A DNA stretch of 9,503 nt from Candidatus Aerophobota bacterium (GCA_030607765.1 JAUWJJ010000022.1:1-9503), one strand, 5' to 3'. Numbered from the stretch's first letter, positions 1-6,776 are shown. Notes: generated by a model from the letters alone, not told the origin. Numbers and translations are program-made.

Positions 1-716
1 GCTTGAATAGCACCAAGAGCCATCATATCGTTAGCAGCAAACAATCCATTAAGATTTGGATGAGCTTGCAAGATGTTTGAAAATACATTTAATGCTTCTT
101 CAGTTTTCCAGTGAGCTGTTTGCATAGCGACAATTTCAATTTCCGAGAATAACTCTACAGCTTTCAGAAAACCAGTTTTGCGTCCTTCAGCGTTATCTAC
201 ACCAGGAATACCTTCAAGCATAGCAACATTACCTCTGCCTCCCAGAAGACAGATGAGATAGGAAGTAGCCAGCTTACCACCAGTTACGTTACTAGCGCTG
301 ATGAAAATCTCAATGTCTAAACCACCTTCCTTAGCAGCAACCGGGTCTATCCTGTTGTCTATATTAATAATATGAATACCTGCTTCTTGAGCTCGTGCTA
401 ATGCTGGAACAACAGCCTTAGAGTCAATTGGAGCTATAACAATTGCCTTTACCCGTTGAGTAGTCATATCCTCAATCAACCCAATTTGTTGTGTAATTGA
501 GGTTTCCCCTTCTGCAGAAACCACTGTAAGGTTAACGCCAAATTCTTCTGCGCCTTTTTTGCCACCTTCTTCCATAGCCAAGAAAAACGGATTGGTCAAG
601 GTTTTCATAATCAAGACTACTCTGGGTTGAGCAGCTAAAACCTCACCACTGAGCAAAACAGATATTATTAAGGAAAACACAATCACCACCGTTAACTTAA
701 CATTCAACTTAGCCAT
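1..716 (-). CDS. Sugar ABC transporter periplasmic substrate-binding protein (RbsB-like), 3' end cut off by the window
   Basis: This is the exported solute-binding component of a ribose/xylose-type ABC importer. It captures a sugar outside the membrane and delivers it to the permease encoded just upstream. I translated about 238 codons from ATG 716; some 70 C-terminal residues should lie beyond the left edge. The N-terminus is a signal peptide: MAKLNVK, a hydrophobic stretch, then a SPase I-like site at VLAA|QP. There is no lipobox cysteine, so a periplasmic location is likelier than a lipoprotein. Mature sequence follows the type-1 periplasmic-binding fold: VVLIMKTLTNPFF at about residues 33-45, IVIAPIDS near 92-99, HIINIDNR near 114-121, and NGLFAANDMMALGA at the cut end. 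AAAGGAG lies 9 nt before ATG 716. An in-frame GTG at 782 would add 22 residues ahead of the signal peptide and is less likely. The specific sugar cannot be read from the sequence. Confidence 0.93.
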   Translation of the reverse strand, partial: MAKLNVKLTVVIVFSLIISVLLSGEVLAAQPRVVLIMKTLTNPFFLAMEEGGKKGAEEFGVNLTVVSAEGETSITQQIGLIEDMTTQRVKAIVIAPIDSKAVVPALARAQEAGIHIINIDNRIDPVAAKEGGLDIEIFISASNVTGGKLATSYLICLLGGRGNVAMLEGIPGVDNAEGRKTGFLKAVELFSEIEIVAMQTAHWKTEEALNVFSNILQAHPNLNGLFAANDMMALGAIQ

Positions 717-779
717 TTCCTTCACTCCTTTCTTGTAATAGTTTATCTGTAATCGTAATTTTAAAACAAAAATTCTTTT

Positions 780-803
780 CACTTCTTTGACATCACCTCC
801 TCA
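780..803 (-). promoter_or_regulatory. Orphan near-perfect Shine-Dalgarno ahead of the binding-protein gene
   Basis: On the minus strand AGGAGGTGATG (801 down to 791) nearly perfectly complements the 16S rRNA 3' end. It lies 75 nt upstream of the chosen binding-protein start, which has its own AAAGGAG. The possible targets are a four-codon ORF starting at 793, too close to be served by it, or GTG 782, in frame with the binding protein and 13 nt past AGGAGG. It may be a ribosome standby or mRNA-protecting site that raises binding-protein output relative to the permease, or the real start signal of a longer protein. The site is seen; the role is inferred. Confidence 0.4.
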
Positions 804-833
804 AATTCGCCCTTAGGCTTATTTCGGTCCCTT

Positions 834-1820
834 CTACCTTCTCTTGCGGAGTTGATCAATTAAAACCGCGGTAACAATAATAAAGCCAATAAAAACCTGC
901 TGAACATAAGAAGAGACATTAAGTAAATTTAACCCGTTACGCAAAACTCCCATGATAAGGGCACCAAGAACTGTACCCCAAACAGTGCCTTCTCCCCCGG
1001 AAAGGGTGGTTCCCCCAATTACTACTGCTGCAATGGCATCAAGCTCGTATCCCACTCCGCCAATTGGCTGGGCTGAATTCAATCTTCCTGCTAGTACCGC
1101 ACCTCCTAAAGCGTAAGTGATGCCAGCAAACACATAAACTGCTATGAGAACCTTATGTACATTGATACCAGAAAGTTTAGCTACTTCAACATTCCCTCCA
1201 ATTGCATAAATATAACTACCAAATTTTGTTTGGCTGAGGATATAATAGGCAAAGATAACTGTAACCAGGGCAAGCACTGCTGGCATAGGAATAAACCATA
1301 GATATCCAATGCCAAAAAACCTTAGAAAAGACTGAGGAAAAATATATATACTTTGTCCTCTTGTATATATCAACGCAAAACCGCGGGCGATGCTCATCAT
1401 GCCAAGAGTTCCAATAAAAGCTGGAACTCTTCCCTTAGCAATGATTACACCATTAAAAAGACCTGTGAGTGCGCCAATAAAAAAACCAATACCTACAGCA
1501 AACGGTATTGCCCAACCTGCTTTTATTGCTCCACCGAGAATCACTCCCGACAATGCTACTACCGATCCTACACCTAAGTCGATACCGCCTGACATAATCA
1601 CAAAGGTTTGTCCAACAGCAACTATTGTGTTAATTGAGGTTTGTAAGAGTATGTTTAAAATATTACGAGAGGTCAGGAAGAAAGGACTAAGAATAGAAAG
1701 TACTACAATCATTCCAATGAGAACAGCTGCAATACCGAAGGTCTGAGCCTGAATTATTCGTTTTAAAATCTTGGTGACTTCTCGGTTAAAAATACTACTT
1801 TGATTTAAAACTTTAGACAT
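834..1820 (-). CDS. Sugar ABC transporter permease, RbsC/XylH family
   Basis: This is the membrane channel subunit of the importer, 328 residues, close to the usual RbsC length. It is hydrophobic throughout with roughly eight to ten membrane segments, the first at about residues 27-48. Family motifs are GGIDLGVGS at 78-86, the cytoplasmic coupling segment from about 200 to 219 (FGSYIYAIGGN then VEVAKLSGI), and the glycine-rich C-terminal stretch 261-300 containing VVIGGTTLSGGEGT. The ATG lies inside the end of the ATPase gene (8-bp overlap, ATGTCTAA), so the two are probably translationally coupled. No separate promoter is visible. The binding-protein gene follows after a 117-bp gap. The protein looks complete and functional. 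Confidence 0.95.
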   Translation of the reverse strand: MSKVLNQSSIFNREVTKILKRIIQAQTFGIAAVLIGMIVVLSILSPFFLTSRNILNILLQTSINTIVAVGQTFVIMSGGIDLGVGSVVALSGVILGGAIKAGWAIPFAVGIGFFIGALTGLFNGVIIAKGRVPAFIGTLGMMSIARGFALIYTRGQSIYIFPQSFLRFFGIGYLWFIPMPAVLALVTVIFAYYILSQTKFGSYIYAIGGNVEVAKLSGINVHKVLIAVYVFAGITYALGGAVLAGRLNSAQPIGGVGYELDAIAAVVIGGTTLSGGEGTVWGTVLGALIMGVLRNGLNLLNVSSYVQQVFIGFIIVTAVLIDQLRKRR

Positions 1821-3336
1821 AGTGAGTGCCCTTTATTTCTCCTTTTCCCATCGCTAACCGCAAAATAATTTCCTGATCCGCTTCTTCACTTGATAATCCA
1901 CCAATTATATGACCATCTCGCATAACTATAATACGATCGCTAATACCTAAAATTTCTGGCAATTCAGAAGAAACAATAATAATACCCACACCTTTAGCCA
2001 CAAGGTTATTTATCAGTTGATAGATTTCTAATTTTGCACCAACATCAATACCACGCGTAGGTTCATCGAAAATAAGAACTCGTGATTGAGTAAATAACCA
2101 TTTAGCCAGAACAACCTTTTGTTGGTTTCCGCCACTTAAAAATTTAATTAGTTGAAAAGAACCGGGTGTTTTGATTCTCAAATCCTTAATAAGCTCATCA
2201 ACAACTTTTAGCTCTTTTCGCTTATTGATTCGGAAAGGATTACTTATTCTATCCAATTTAGCTAAAGTTGTATTCGTGATAATAGATAAGCTAAGAACTA
2301 AACCCTGGTTTTTTCGATCTTCAGTTAATAAACCGATACCATTTTTAACCGCATCAACTGGAGAATGGTTTTCTATTCTGCGACCATCAAGGTAAATAGT
2401 CCCAGAATTGATAGAGTCTGCTCCAAAGATAGCACGCATCAATTCTGTTCGTCCTGAGCCAACTAAACCTGCAAATCCTAATACTTCACCTTCATACAGA
2501 GTAAAACTAATATCCTCTAAAACACCTTTTCGATTAAGACTTTGAACTTTGAGAATTTCTTTTCCCTTAGGATACTTAACTTTAGGTATCTGCTCCTTCA
2601 GTTTTCGACCTACCATTAGCGTAATAATCTCGTCTAAAGATACTGCTTTAACATCATCAAAGGTAGCCATATGTTCTCCATCTCGTAAGACAGTTATTCG
2701 ATCAGCAATCTCAAAAAGTTCTTCAAGACGATGTGAAATATAAATAATGCCAGTTCCACGATTTTTTAAAGTTCGGATAACACGAAATAATTCATGAATT
2801 TCCATATCTGTTAATGCAGATGTAGGTTCATCCATAACAATGATTTTTCCACCCATTGATAAAGCCTTAGCAATTTCCACCATTTGTTGTTGTGCCACAC
2901 TTAGAGATGAAACCTTTACTTTTGGAGAAATTTTGACTCCAGCCTGATTTAGAACTTTTGCTGCTTTTTTGTACAATTGTTTCCAGTTAATCCGCCCTAA
3001 ATAACCTTTAACCAACTCATGCCCCAAGAAAATGTTTTCTGCAACTGTCAGATAAGGGATAAGGTTAAACTCCTGATAAATTGTTGCGATACCGTAATTT
3101 TGAGCTTTACGTGGTGAATCAATCTCGATGGGCCTGCCTTCAATAAAAATTTCACCAGTATCTTTTGTGTAAACACCGCTGAGAATCTTTATCAATGTTG
3201 ATTTCCCTGCCCCATTCTCTCCAATCAGACAGTGAACCTCCCCAGGAAATAAATCAAAAGATATATTCGAGCGGGCTAAAACACCCGGAAAATGCTTGCT
3301 AACCCCTTGCATTTTTAATAGTGGTTCGCCTGGCAT
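1813..3336 (-). CDS. Sugar ABC transporter ATP-binding protein with two ATPase domains, RbsA/XylG/MglA family
   Basis: This cytoplasmic motor hydrolyses ATP to drive sugar uptake. It is 507 residues from ATG 3336, matching the roughly 500 of RbsA-type proteins. Domain 1 has Walker A GENGAGKST at 39-47, a degenerate signature LSVAQQQ near 145, Walker B IIVMDEPTSAL at 165-175 and the switch histidine in SHR near 202. Domain 2 has the degenerate Walker A LVGSGRTEL near 291-299, signature LSGGNQQK at 400-407 and Walker B VLIFDEPTRGIDVG at 420-433, with SSE replacing the switch histidine. This asymmetry is normal for the family. The frame stays open to GTG 3405, but the extra 23 residues have no family counterpart and no Shine-Dalgarno precedes that GTG. 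ATG 3336 has only a weak purine-rich GAGAGAGAGA upstream. It is the first gene of the operon. Confidence 0.95.
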   Translation of the reverse strand: MPGEPLLKMQGVSKHFPGVLARSNISFDLFPGEVHCLIGENGAGKSTLIKILSGVYTKDTGEIFIEGRPIEIDSPRKAQNYGIATIYQEFNLIPYLTVAENIFLGHELVKGYLGRINWKQLYKKAAKVLNQAGVKISPKVKVSSLSVAQQQMVEIAKALSMGGKIIVMDEPTSALTDMEIHELFRVIRTLKNRGTGIIYISHRLEELFEIADRITVLRDGEHMATFDDVKAVSLDEIITLMVGRKLKEQIPKVKYPKGKEILKVQSLNRKGVLEDISFTLYEGEVLGFAGLVGSGRTELMRAIFGADSINSGTIYLDGRRIENHSPVDAVKNGIGLLTEDRKNQGLVLSLSIITNTTLAKLDRISNPFRINKRKELKVVDELIKDLRIKTPGSFQLIKFLSGGNQQKVVLAKWLFTQSRVLIFDEPTRGIDVGAKLEIYQLINNLVAKGVGIIIVSSELPEILGISDRIIVMRDGHIIGGLSSEEADQEIILRLAMGKGEIKGTHYV

Positions 3337-3464
3337 AAAATGTCTCTCTCTCAAAATATTCTTACTCAATAATTCTACAAAAAATGTGAGGGGATTTATC
3401 CCCACGCCAACCGTAAAGCTTATTCTATGATAGCACTTTTAGTAAACTTAACCACTGTAGGTCA

Positions 3465-3493
3465 TTTTGTAAATTTTATAAAAATTTACAAAA
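3465..3493. repeat. Perfect 13-bp inverted repeat, candidate repressor operator of the sugar operon
   Basis: The arms are TTTTGTAAATTTT (3465-3477) and its exact complement (3481-3493), separated by ATA. The repeat overlaps the operon promoter and covers most of the -35/-10 spacer. AT-rich palindromes of this size are typical sites for ROK/XylR, GntR or LacI-type sugar repressors, but no regulator gene is in the window, so the protein is unknown. It is too AT-rich to be a strong terminator. Confidence 0.55.
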
Positions 3494-3501
3494 AAAGTCA
3501 A
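3473..3501 (-). promoter_or_regulatory. Sigma-70 promoter of the sugar ABC operon
   Basis: On the minus strand TTGACT (3501-3496) is followed after 17 nt by TAAAAT (3478-3473), each a 5/6 match to consensus. Transcription would start near 3466 and give a leader of about 130 nt before ATG 3336. The spacer and -10 box are covered by the inverted repeat at 3465-3493, so a protein bound there would exclude RNA polymerase. A short hairpin (GGGGAT/ATCCCC, 3390-3403) lies in the leader. Confidence 0.6.
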
Positions 3502-4014
3502 CCTTGAAAGAGTACTTCTGCTTGTTAGAAAGGCAAAAATACCCTCAAAGACCTGCCAACTCTTGAGGAGTTAAACCCTGAAGTAGAGGAGATTGTAAAG
3601 AAAACCAGGGCTTTTAAATCTCAGAATAAGACATCACAAAAATAAGAGTAACGATTCATTATTATTTGCACCTGTGATGAGGTTTAAATGGAAAAGGTAA
3701 GGAAATTTAGTTCCGGTTATGTGGAAAAAACTGGAAATGGATTTTATAAAAAATGCAAAAAGTTTAAAAAATCGATGTAAAAAAATGTAGTTTTTCTAAA
3801 TGATGAATTATTAATGGAATATCAGAAAAATGCCAGAAAATAATATCGTAATTCAATCAATGTGGTAGTGGTACTGAAAAAGAGTTTGAGCTACTATATA
3901 GTTACTAAAGCTGGGTGGAAATTCGATAATTTGAAATAAATTCCTTGCTCAAGGTGTAATAATAAGTAAAGTAAAAATAATTTTTACTAAAGAACTAAAA
4001 ACAAAATCTCTTAT
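3502..4014. other. Intergenic stretch with a decayed coding remnant
   Basis: About 500 bases hold no convincing gene. The clearest coding-like piece is on the plus strand at 3529-3645, an open frame of 38 codons reading KNTLKDLPTLEELNPEVEE and ending in a lysine-rich tail and TAA. It has no start codon, and a TAG lies just upstream at 3526, so it looks like the C-terminal scrap of a lost gene of unknown family. A 30-codon ORF at 3688-3780 and an open run near 3850-3940 are not convincing. The right part should carry the promoter for the gene at 4030, but I could not settle on one. Confidence 0.35.
3970..3988. repeat. AT-rich 8-bp inverted repeat upstream of the exported-protein gene
   Basis: AGTAAAAA (3970-3977), spacer TAA, then TTTTTACT (3981-3988). 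It lies 26 nt before the Shine-Dalgarno of the gene at 4030, where an operator or leader hairpin would sit. In such AT-rich DNA a palindrome this short can arise by chance. Confidence 0.3.
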
Positions 4015-4020
4015 AAGGAG
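4015..4020 (+). promoter_or_regulatory. Ribosome binding site that fixes the start at 4030
   Basis: AAGGAG abuts the first in-frame ATG (4021), leaving no spacer. The second in-frame ATG, at 4030, is 9 nt downstream, an ideal distance. The start at 4030 is therefore preferred, and the N-terminus is MKRVTRL. Confidence 0.7.
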
Positions 4021-4029
4021 ATGAAAAAA

Positions 4030-4692
4030 ATGAAAAGAGTGACCAGACTAATTAGTTTGTCCCTTGGTTCAATCTTGATAGGGATGATGATTTTTCCTCT
4101 TTCCGCATTAGCCTGCGAATTTACCTTCAACCACGATCGAATAGAAGCTCAAATTGGTACTGTGGGAGAGATAGGTATACAAGTTGAGAAAACCCATAAT
4201 AAGTGTACATTGAACCCTCCCCTTGATTACCAGTTTGAGTGGGAAGGTATCCAAATCCTGGGTGAGACTGAATGGGAACAAACTGGTCCACAGCTGTATG
4301 AGAAGTGGTTTAAGGTATCTCTTAGCTCTATTGGCGAAGGGTTTTTGAAGATTTCTAAAAATTGCTCCAAGGAAGGTTATTCCGAAAAAGTATTGCCTAT
4401 TAAAGTGATAGAAGGGGAAGAAAATGGGGTTTGGCAAACTGCCTTGAACGGAGAATATCCCTATGATCTCCAGAGGAAAATTGCTATAGAAAATGTTTTT
4501 ACTAAGCCCCTCGTAGAGAGGGATGTTCTAAAAGTAGAAGAACTAAAGATAAGCTTTCCCATTGTTCCAGAAGAACTGAGAAACTATGAGGACAAGGTAG
4601 GGATTTATTTCTACATTTATGAGGAAAAAGCTGTTCCACTGCTTATAGTTAGTGATAATTTCTTCTATCGTTTTGACCATTATGCCAGCTAA
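4030..4692 (+). CDS. Exported protein of unknown function, probable Ig-like beta-sandwich, partner of the polyferredoxin
   Basis: The gene encodes 220 residues from ATG 4030. The first ~28 residues form a signal peptide (KR-rich start, hydrophobic core, site at SALA|C), so the mature protein begins at or near Cys29. The -3 to -1 residues (A-L-A) fit SPase I rather than a lipobox. The mature part alternates polar and hydrophobic residues in beta-strand fashion: EFTFNHDRIEAQIG, then IGIQVEK, FKVSLSSIGEGFLKI and LPIKVIEG. This resembles an Ig-like extracytoplasmic domain to about residue 130. A second segment of about 90 residues (from GVWQTALNG) follows. It has three cysteines, at 29, 59 and 112; the last two could form a disulfide. 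I do not recognise a named family. It lies 41 bp ahead of the polyferredoxin gene with no terminator between, so the two are probably co-transcribed. Confidence 0.8.
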   Translation: MKRVTRLISLSLGSILIGMMIFPLSALACEFTFNHDRIEAQIGTVGEIGIQVEKTHNKCTLNPPLDYQFEWEGIQILGETEWEQTGPQLYEKWFKVSLSSIGEGFLKISKNCSKEGYSEKVLPIKVIEGEENGVWQTALNGEYPYDLQRKIAIENVFTKPLVERDVLKVEELKISFPIVPEELRNYEDKVGIYFYIYEEKAVPLLIVSDNFFYRFDHYAS

Positions 4693-4733
4693 AATTTGTA
4701 TCTTCAGTAGAAACATTAAAAAGGTGATATGCA

Positions 4734-5675
4734 ATGAGAAAAGATAAAAAAGCTCTTTTACTTGGAGTAATAATTCTGCTCCTTGTTACAGGTTTTTTAT
4801 TTAACACCTTGTCACTCCATGCTAATGATTTTGGCCAAGGAGATCAATTCAACTCATCCAGGACTGAAAAGAGTTTTAATCTACCCGCTACTGAGCAGTA
4901 CAAAAAACCGACTTACTTTATTGATGATCAATTGATTAAGTTAGTCCTTCTTTTGATATTTACAGGGATTGCTTTCATTGTAGTCCTAAGTACTCGTTAT
5001 GGATATCGAAAAATTATTTTAGCCTCTTCCATAGCGATACTTGGATTCTATTTAGGAGGATTTCTCTGTCCGTTAATTGCTATACGGAATGTATTTATAA
5101 AGTGGCAAACAGGTTACCTACTCTTCTTTTTAGTCATTATTATCTCTGCTCTATTACACGGTAGAGTTTTCTGTGGCTATATCTGTCCTTTCGGAGCCAT
5201 ACAGGAACTACTCCATCTAAAAAAGCTGTCAAAAAAAATTTCCTCTTCCTGGGGTCGTTATCTCACCAAAGCTAAATACGTCCTTTTAGGATATATTGTA
5301 CTCAGAGTTCTCATCACTGGACAGGTAACTTTTCAGGATTATACTCCCTTCAAAGCGTTGTTTACCTGGGGAGGAAATCCACTATCCATTGGCCTTACTC
5401 TAACATTTGTCTTGTTGTCAGTAATAATCTACCGTCCTTTTTGCCGCTACCTGTGCCCATTGGGTGCGTTTTTGGCTGTCTTTTCGCGCTTTAGCCTCTT
5501 TAAGGTTAAGGTAGGCTCCAATTGTGTAAATTGCGGGCTTTGTAAAAATGCATGTAAGACACAGGCTATATCGGGTAAACCTCCCAAAATAAATTATTTC
5601 GAATGTATCTTATGTGGAGATTGCATAAGAGAATGTCCCAAAAAGACAATCGCTGTAAAAAGAACTAATGTTTAG
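4734..5675 (+). CDS. Membrane-bound 4Fe-4S polyferredoxin, NapH/YccM/NosR-C-terminal type
   Basis: This is a 313-residue integral membrane iron-sulfur protein expected to carry electrons at or across the cytoplasmic membrane. Hydrophobic segments lie at about 8-26, 67-87, 93-112, 127-143, 181-195 and 218-234. Residues 27-66 form a polar loop, probably outside. Two membrane-edge CxxxCP motifs, characteristic of this family, are FCGYICPFGA (C147, C151) and FCRYLCPLGA (C237, C241); a degenerate third is LCPLIA at 111-116. The C-terminus is a two-cluster ferredoxin: C264/C267/C270 with C274, and C291/C294/C297 with C301 in CILCGDCIRECPKK. In the first cluster the usual proline after the last cysteine is lysine (CK), a mild deviation. 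AAGGTG precedes ATG 4734 by 7 nt. Homologues serve NapH, NosR and MauN systems, but no nitrate or nitrous oxide genes are visible here. The exported protein upstream is the only local candidate partner. Confidence 0.9.
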   Translation: MRKDKKALLLGVIILLLVTGFLFNTLSLHANDFGQGDQFNSSRTEKSFNLPATEQYKKPTYFIDDQLIKLVLLLIFTGIAFIVVLSTRYGYRKIILASSIAILGFYLGGFLCPLIAIRNVFIKWQTGYLLFFLVIIISALLHGRVFCGYICPFGAIQELLHLKKLSKKISSSWGRYLTKAKYVLLGYIVLRVLITGQVTFQDYTPFKALFTWGGNPLSIGLTLTFVLLSVIIYRPFCRYLCPLGAFLAVFSRFSLFKVKVGSNCVNCGLCKNACKTQAISGKPPKINYFECILCGDCIRECPKKTIAVKRTNV

Positions 5676-5719
5676 GATTTATTCCTGCGATTATACCTGG
5701 AATGACCTCTTGCAATTTC

Positions 5720-6469
5720 CTATGTGTCGAGATTGGAGTTAAGCTCGCTGATAATATTTTTTATCTTCCAGAATTTTTTGTAATTCATACCCTTTGTTTG
5801 CATGGGAAATATTGAGTTGTTCTGCAAAAGAGGCTCATCTTCATTGAAATTGTAGTCTCTTACAGCTCTTTTGTATTCCTCAGTTCCCGGAACGGGAGAA
5901 AATTCAACTGGATTTATCTTTACCTTGAGAGTATGGACAAAATCTATGGTATCTATAATCTCTTCAAAATCCTGACCAGGAAGCCCTATCATTATATACA
6001 CCTCTGTATCCTGCCCCTTATATCCGGCTGTTTTGAGACTATCTACCGCCCTTATCAGATCCTGATTGGATGTTTTATAGCAAGAATCCCTCTGTTTTTT
6101 AGGATTGGATGTCTCAAAGGAAAGTCTGATTGTTTTAAAGTTTGCCTGAAAAAGCCTTTTGGCAAGTTTTTGATTTATATACCTTATATGCAAGCCGTTA
6201 GGGGTATGAAATCGAACATTTTTAAGTGGCTCAGGTTTTTTTAGCACTTCTTCAAAGAACTTGCCACAATCGTATCTTTTATTGGTAGATGCCCTTTTGC
6301 CCAATTTTTCCTTTAAAAGAGGATGATGTCTATCCATACAGTTAATAAGGGAAATCCTGTAGCCAAACTTTTCTAAAAAAGCACCAATGTATAAAAGTCC
6401 CAGCGGCTTCACCCACTCATCGTAAGCAGCAAAATCATATATCCAGGGATTTATAAGGAGAATTTTCAT
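5720..6469 (-). CDS. B12-binding/radical SAM family protein with a large internal deletion, probably non-functional
   Basis: The ORF is intact (249 residues) but much shorter than the family's roughly 450-500. Residues 1-48 match the start of the B12-binding half (MKILLINPWIYDFAAYDEW, then KPLGLLYIGAFLE). Residues 66-83 (RYDCGKFFEEVLKKPEPL) match the linker that normally follows. The sequence then jumps at about residue 84 to the C-terminal half of the radical SAM barrel: VRFHTPNGLH, FKTIRLSFETSNP, VYIMIGLPGQ near 157-166, and PVEFSPVPGTEEYKRA. The rest of the cobalamin domain and the CxxxCxxC that binds the SAM cluster are absent; the only cysteines are 44, 68 and 130. The loss is in frame and can be placed near 6215-6225. 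The start has only a weak GAGA ribosome site. It converges on the polyferredoxin gene 44 bp away and is best read as a decaying gene or truncated derivative. Confidence 0.8.
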   Translation of the reverse strand: MKILLINPWIYDFAAYDEWVKPLGLLYIGAFLEKFGYRISLINCMDRHHPLLKEKLGKRASTNKRYDCGKFFEEVLKKPEPLKNVRFHTPNGLHIRYINQKLAKRLFQANFKTIRLSFETSNPKKQRDSCYKTSNQDLIRAVDSLKTAGYKGQDTEVYIMIGLPGQDFEEIIDTIDFVHTLKVKINPVEFSPVPGTEEYKRAVRDYNFNEDEPLLQNNSIFPMQTKGMNYKKFWKIKNIISELNSNLDT

Positions 6470-6531
6470 TTCTCGTAGACTAAATTAAATAATTTCCCCT
6501 ACCCTTTTGTGCTTTTTTCTAAAACTCGTTA

Positions 6532-6560
6532 ATTATATTAAATATTTACAATCCCATCAA
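6532..6560 (-). promoter_or_regulatory. Sigma-70 promoter for the radical SAM remnant
   Basis: On the minus strand TTGATG (6560-6555), a 17-nt spacer, and TATAAT (6537-6532) make a near-consensus promoter. The start would be near 6525, about 55 nt before ATG 6469. That an internally deleted gene keeps so good a promoter suggests the deletion is recent or that the product is still made. Confidence 0.65.
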
Positions 6561-6594
6561 CCCTCATAATCTCTTTTAAGAAAAATTAATCATT

Positions 6595-6622
6595 TTGACT
6601 TCTTATTTTAAACTACTATAAT
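6595..6622 (+). promoter_or_regulatory. Sigma-70 promoter directed at the sigma factor operon, with a long structured leader
   Basis: TTGACT (6595-6600), a 16-nt spacer and TATAAT (6617-6622) give a strong match. Transcription from about 6629 would carry a leader of about 190 nt containing the 56-bp double hairpin. The -10 box lies inside the first copy of a 15-bp direct repeat. The second copy repeats the TATAAT at 6770-6775, only 43 nt before the gene, but no -35 box stands at the right distance there. Confidence 0.65.
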
Positions 6623-6776
6623 GGTAACAGGTAAGTTTTCCTAAAAAATATGAGAGCACACATCCGTCATTGCTGTAGCTTGCCGATTTATCGGCGCATT
6701 AAATTCGCCCAATGAATTGGGCAGCTACAATTGCCAGAGAAAACAAGAATTTTAGGAAATCTAAACTACTATAATG
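6609..6776. repeat. 15-bp direct repeats with nested 10-bp inverted repeats
   Basis: TAAACTACTATAATG occurs at 6609-6623 and again, identical, at 6762-6776. Inside this pair TTTCCTAAAA (6637-6646) is matched by its complement TTTTAGGAAA (6750-6759). The 56-bp palindrome lies within both. The arrangement could result from duplication of promoter DNA around an insertion, or be a regulatory array bound by one protein. Confidence 0.65.
6669..6734. mobile_element. 56-bp REP/MITE-like double-hairpin element flanked by a 5-bp duplication
   Basis: The element spans 6674-6729. Its ends are TGTAGCT and the complement AGCTACA. Between them are two perfect hairpins: GCCGAT-TT-ATCGGC (6682-6695) and GCCCAAT-GA-ATTGGGC (6707-6722), separated by an AT-rich linker. 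The whole can fold as a three-way junction. ATTGC lies directly on both sides (6669-6673 and 6730-6734), as expected of a target-site duplication. It encodes nothing, so movement would need a transposase in trans. It is markedly more GC-rich than its surroundings. In RNA it would form a stable structure in the leader of the sigma factor operon. Confidence 0.65.

Noticed and set aside
1390..1746. Plus-strand open frames of up to 118 codons opposite the permease
   Set aside because: They lie antisense to a clear RbsC-family gene and their translations have no protein character beyond the shadow of the permease.
3390..3403. GGGGAT/ATCCCC hairpin in the sugar operon leader
   Set aside because: The loop is too tight for the full stem and there is no U-tract. 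There is not enough structure to claim a terminator or riboswitch.
3337..3405. GTG start adding 23 residues to the ATPase
   Set aside because: No ribosome site precedes the GTG, the extension has no family counterpart, and ATG 3336 gives the usual RbsA length.
3688..3780. 30-codon plus-strand ORF (MEKVRKFSSGYVEK...)
   Set aside because: It has a plausible GAGG 5 nt upstream but a lysine-rich, low-complexity end. In AT-rich intergenic DNA an ORF this short is expected by chance.
4105..4116. Lipoprotein signal at the Cys following LSALA
   Set aside because: The -3 to -1 residues are A-L-A, which fit SPase I cleavage and lack the L/V/I at -3 expected of a lipobox.
4108..4437. Minus-strand open frame of 109 codons
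   Set aside because: Antisense shadow of the exported-protein gene, whose signal peptide and ribosome site support the plus strand.
5676..5719. Terminator between the convergent polyferredoxin and radical SAM genes
   Set aside because: Only 4-5 bp stems without a T-run can be drawn.
5933..6244. Plus-strand open frame of 103 codons
   Set aside because: It is antisense to the radical SAM remnant, whose family motifs are on the minus strand.
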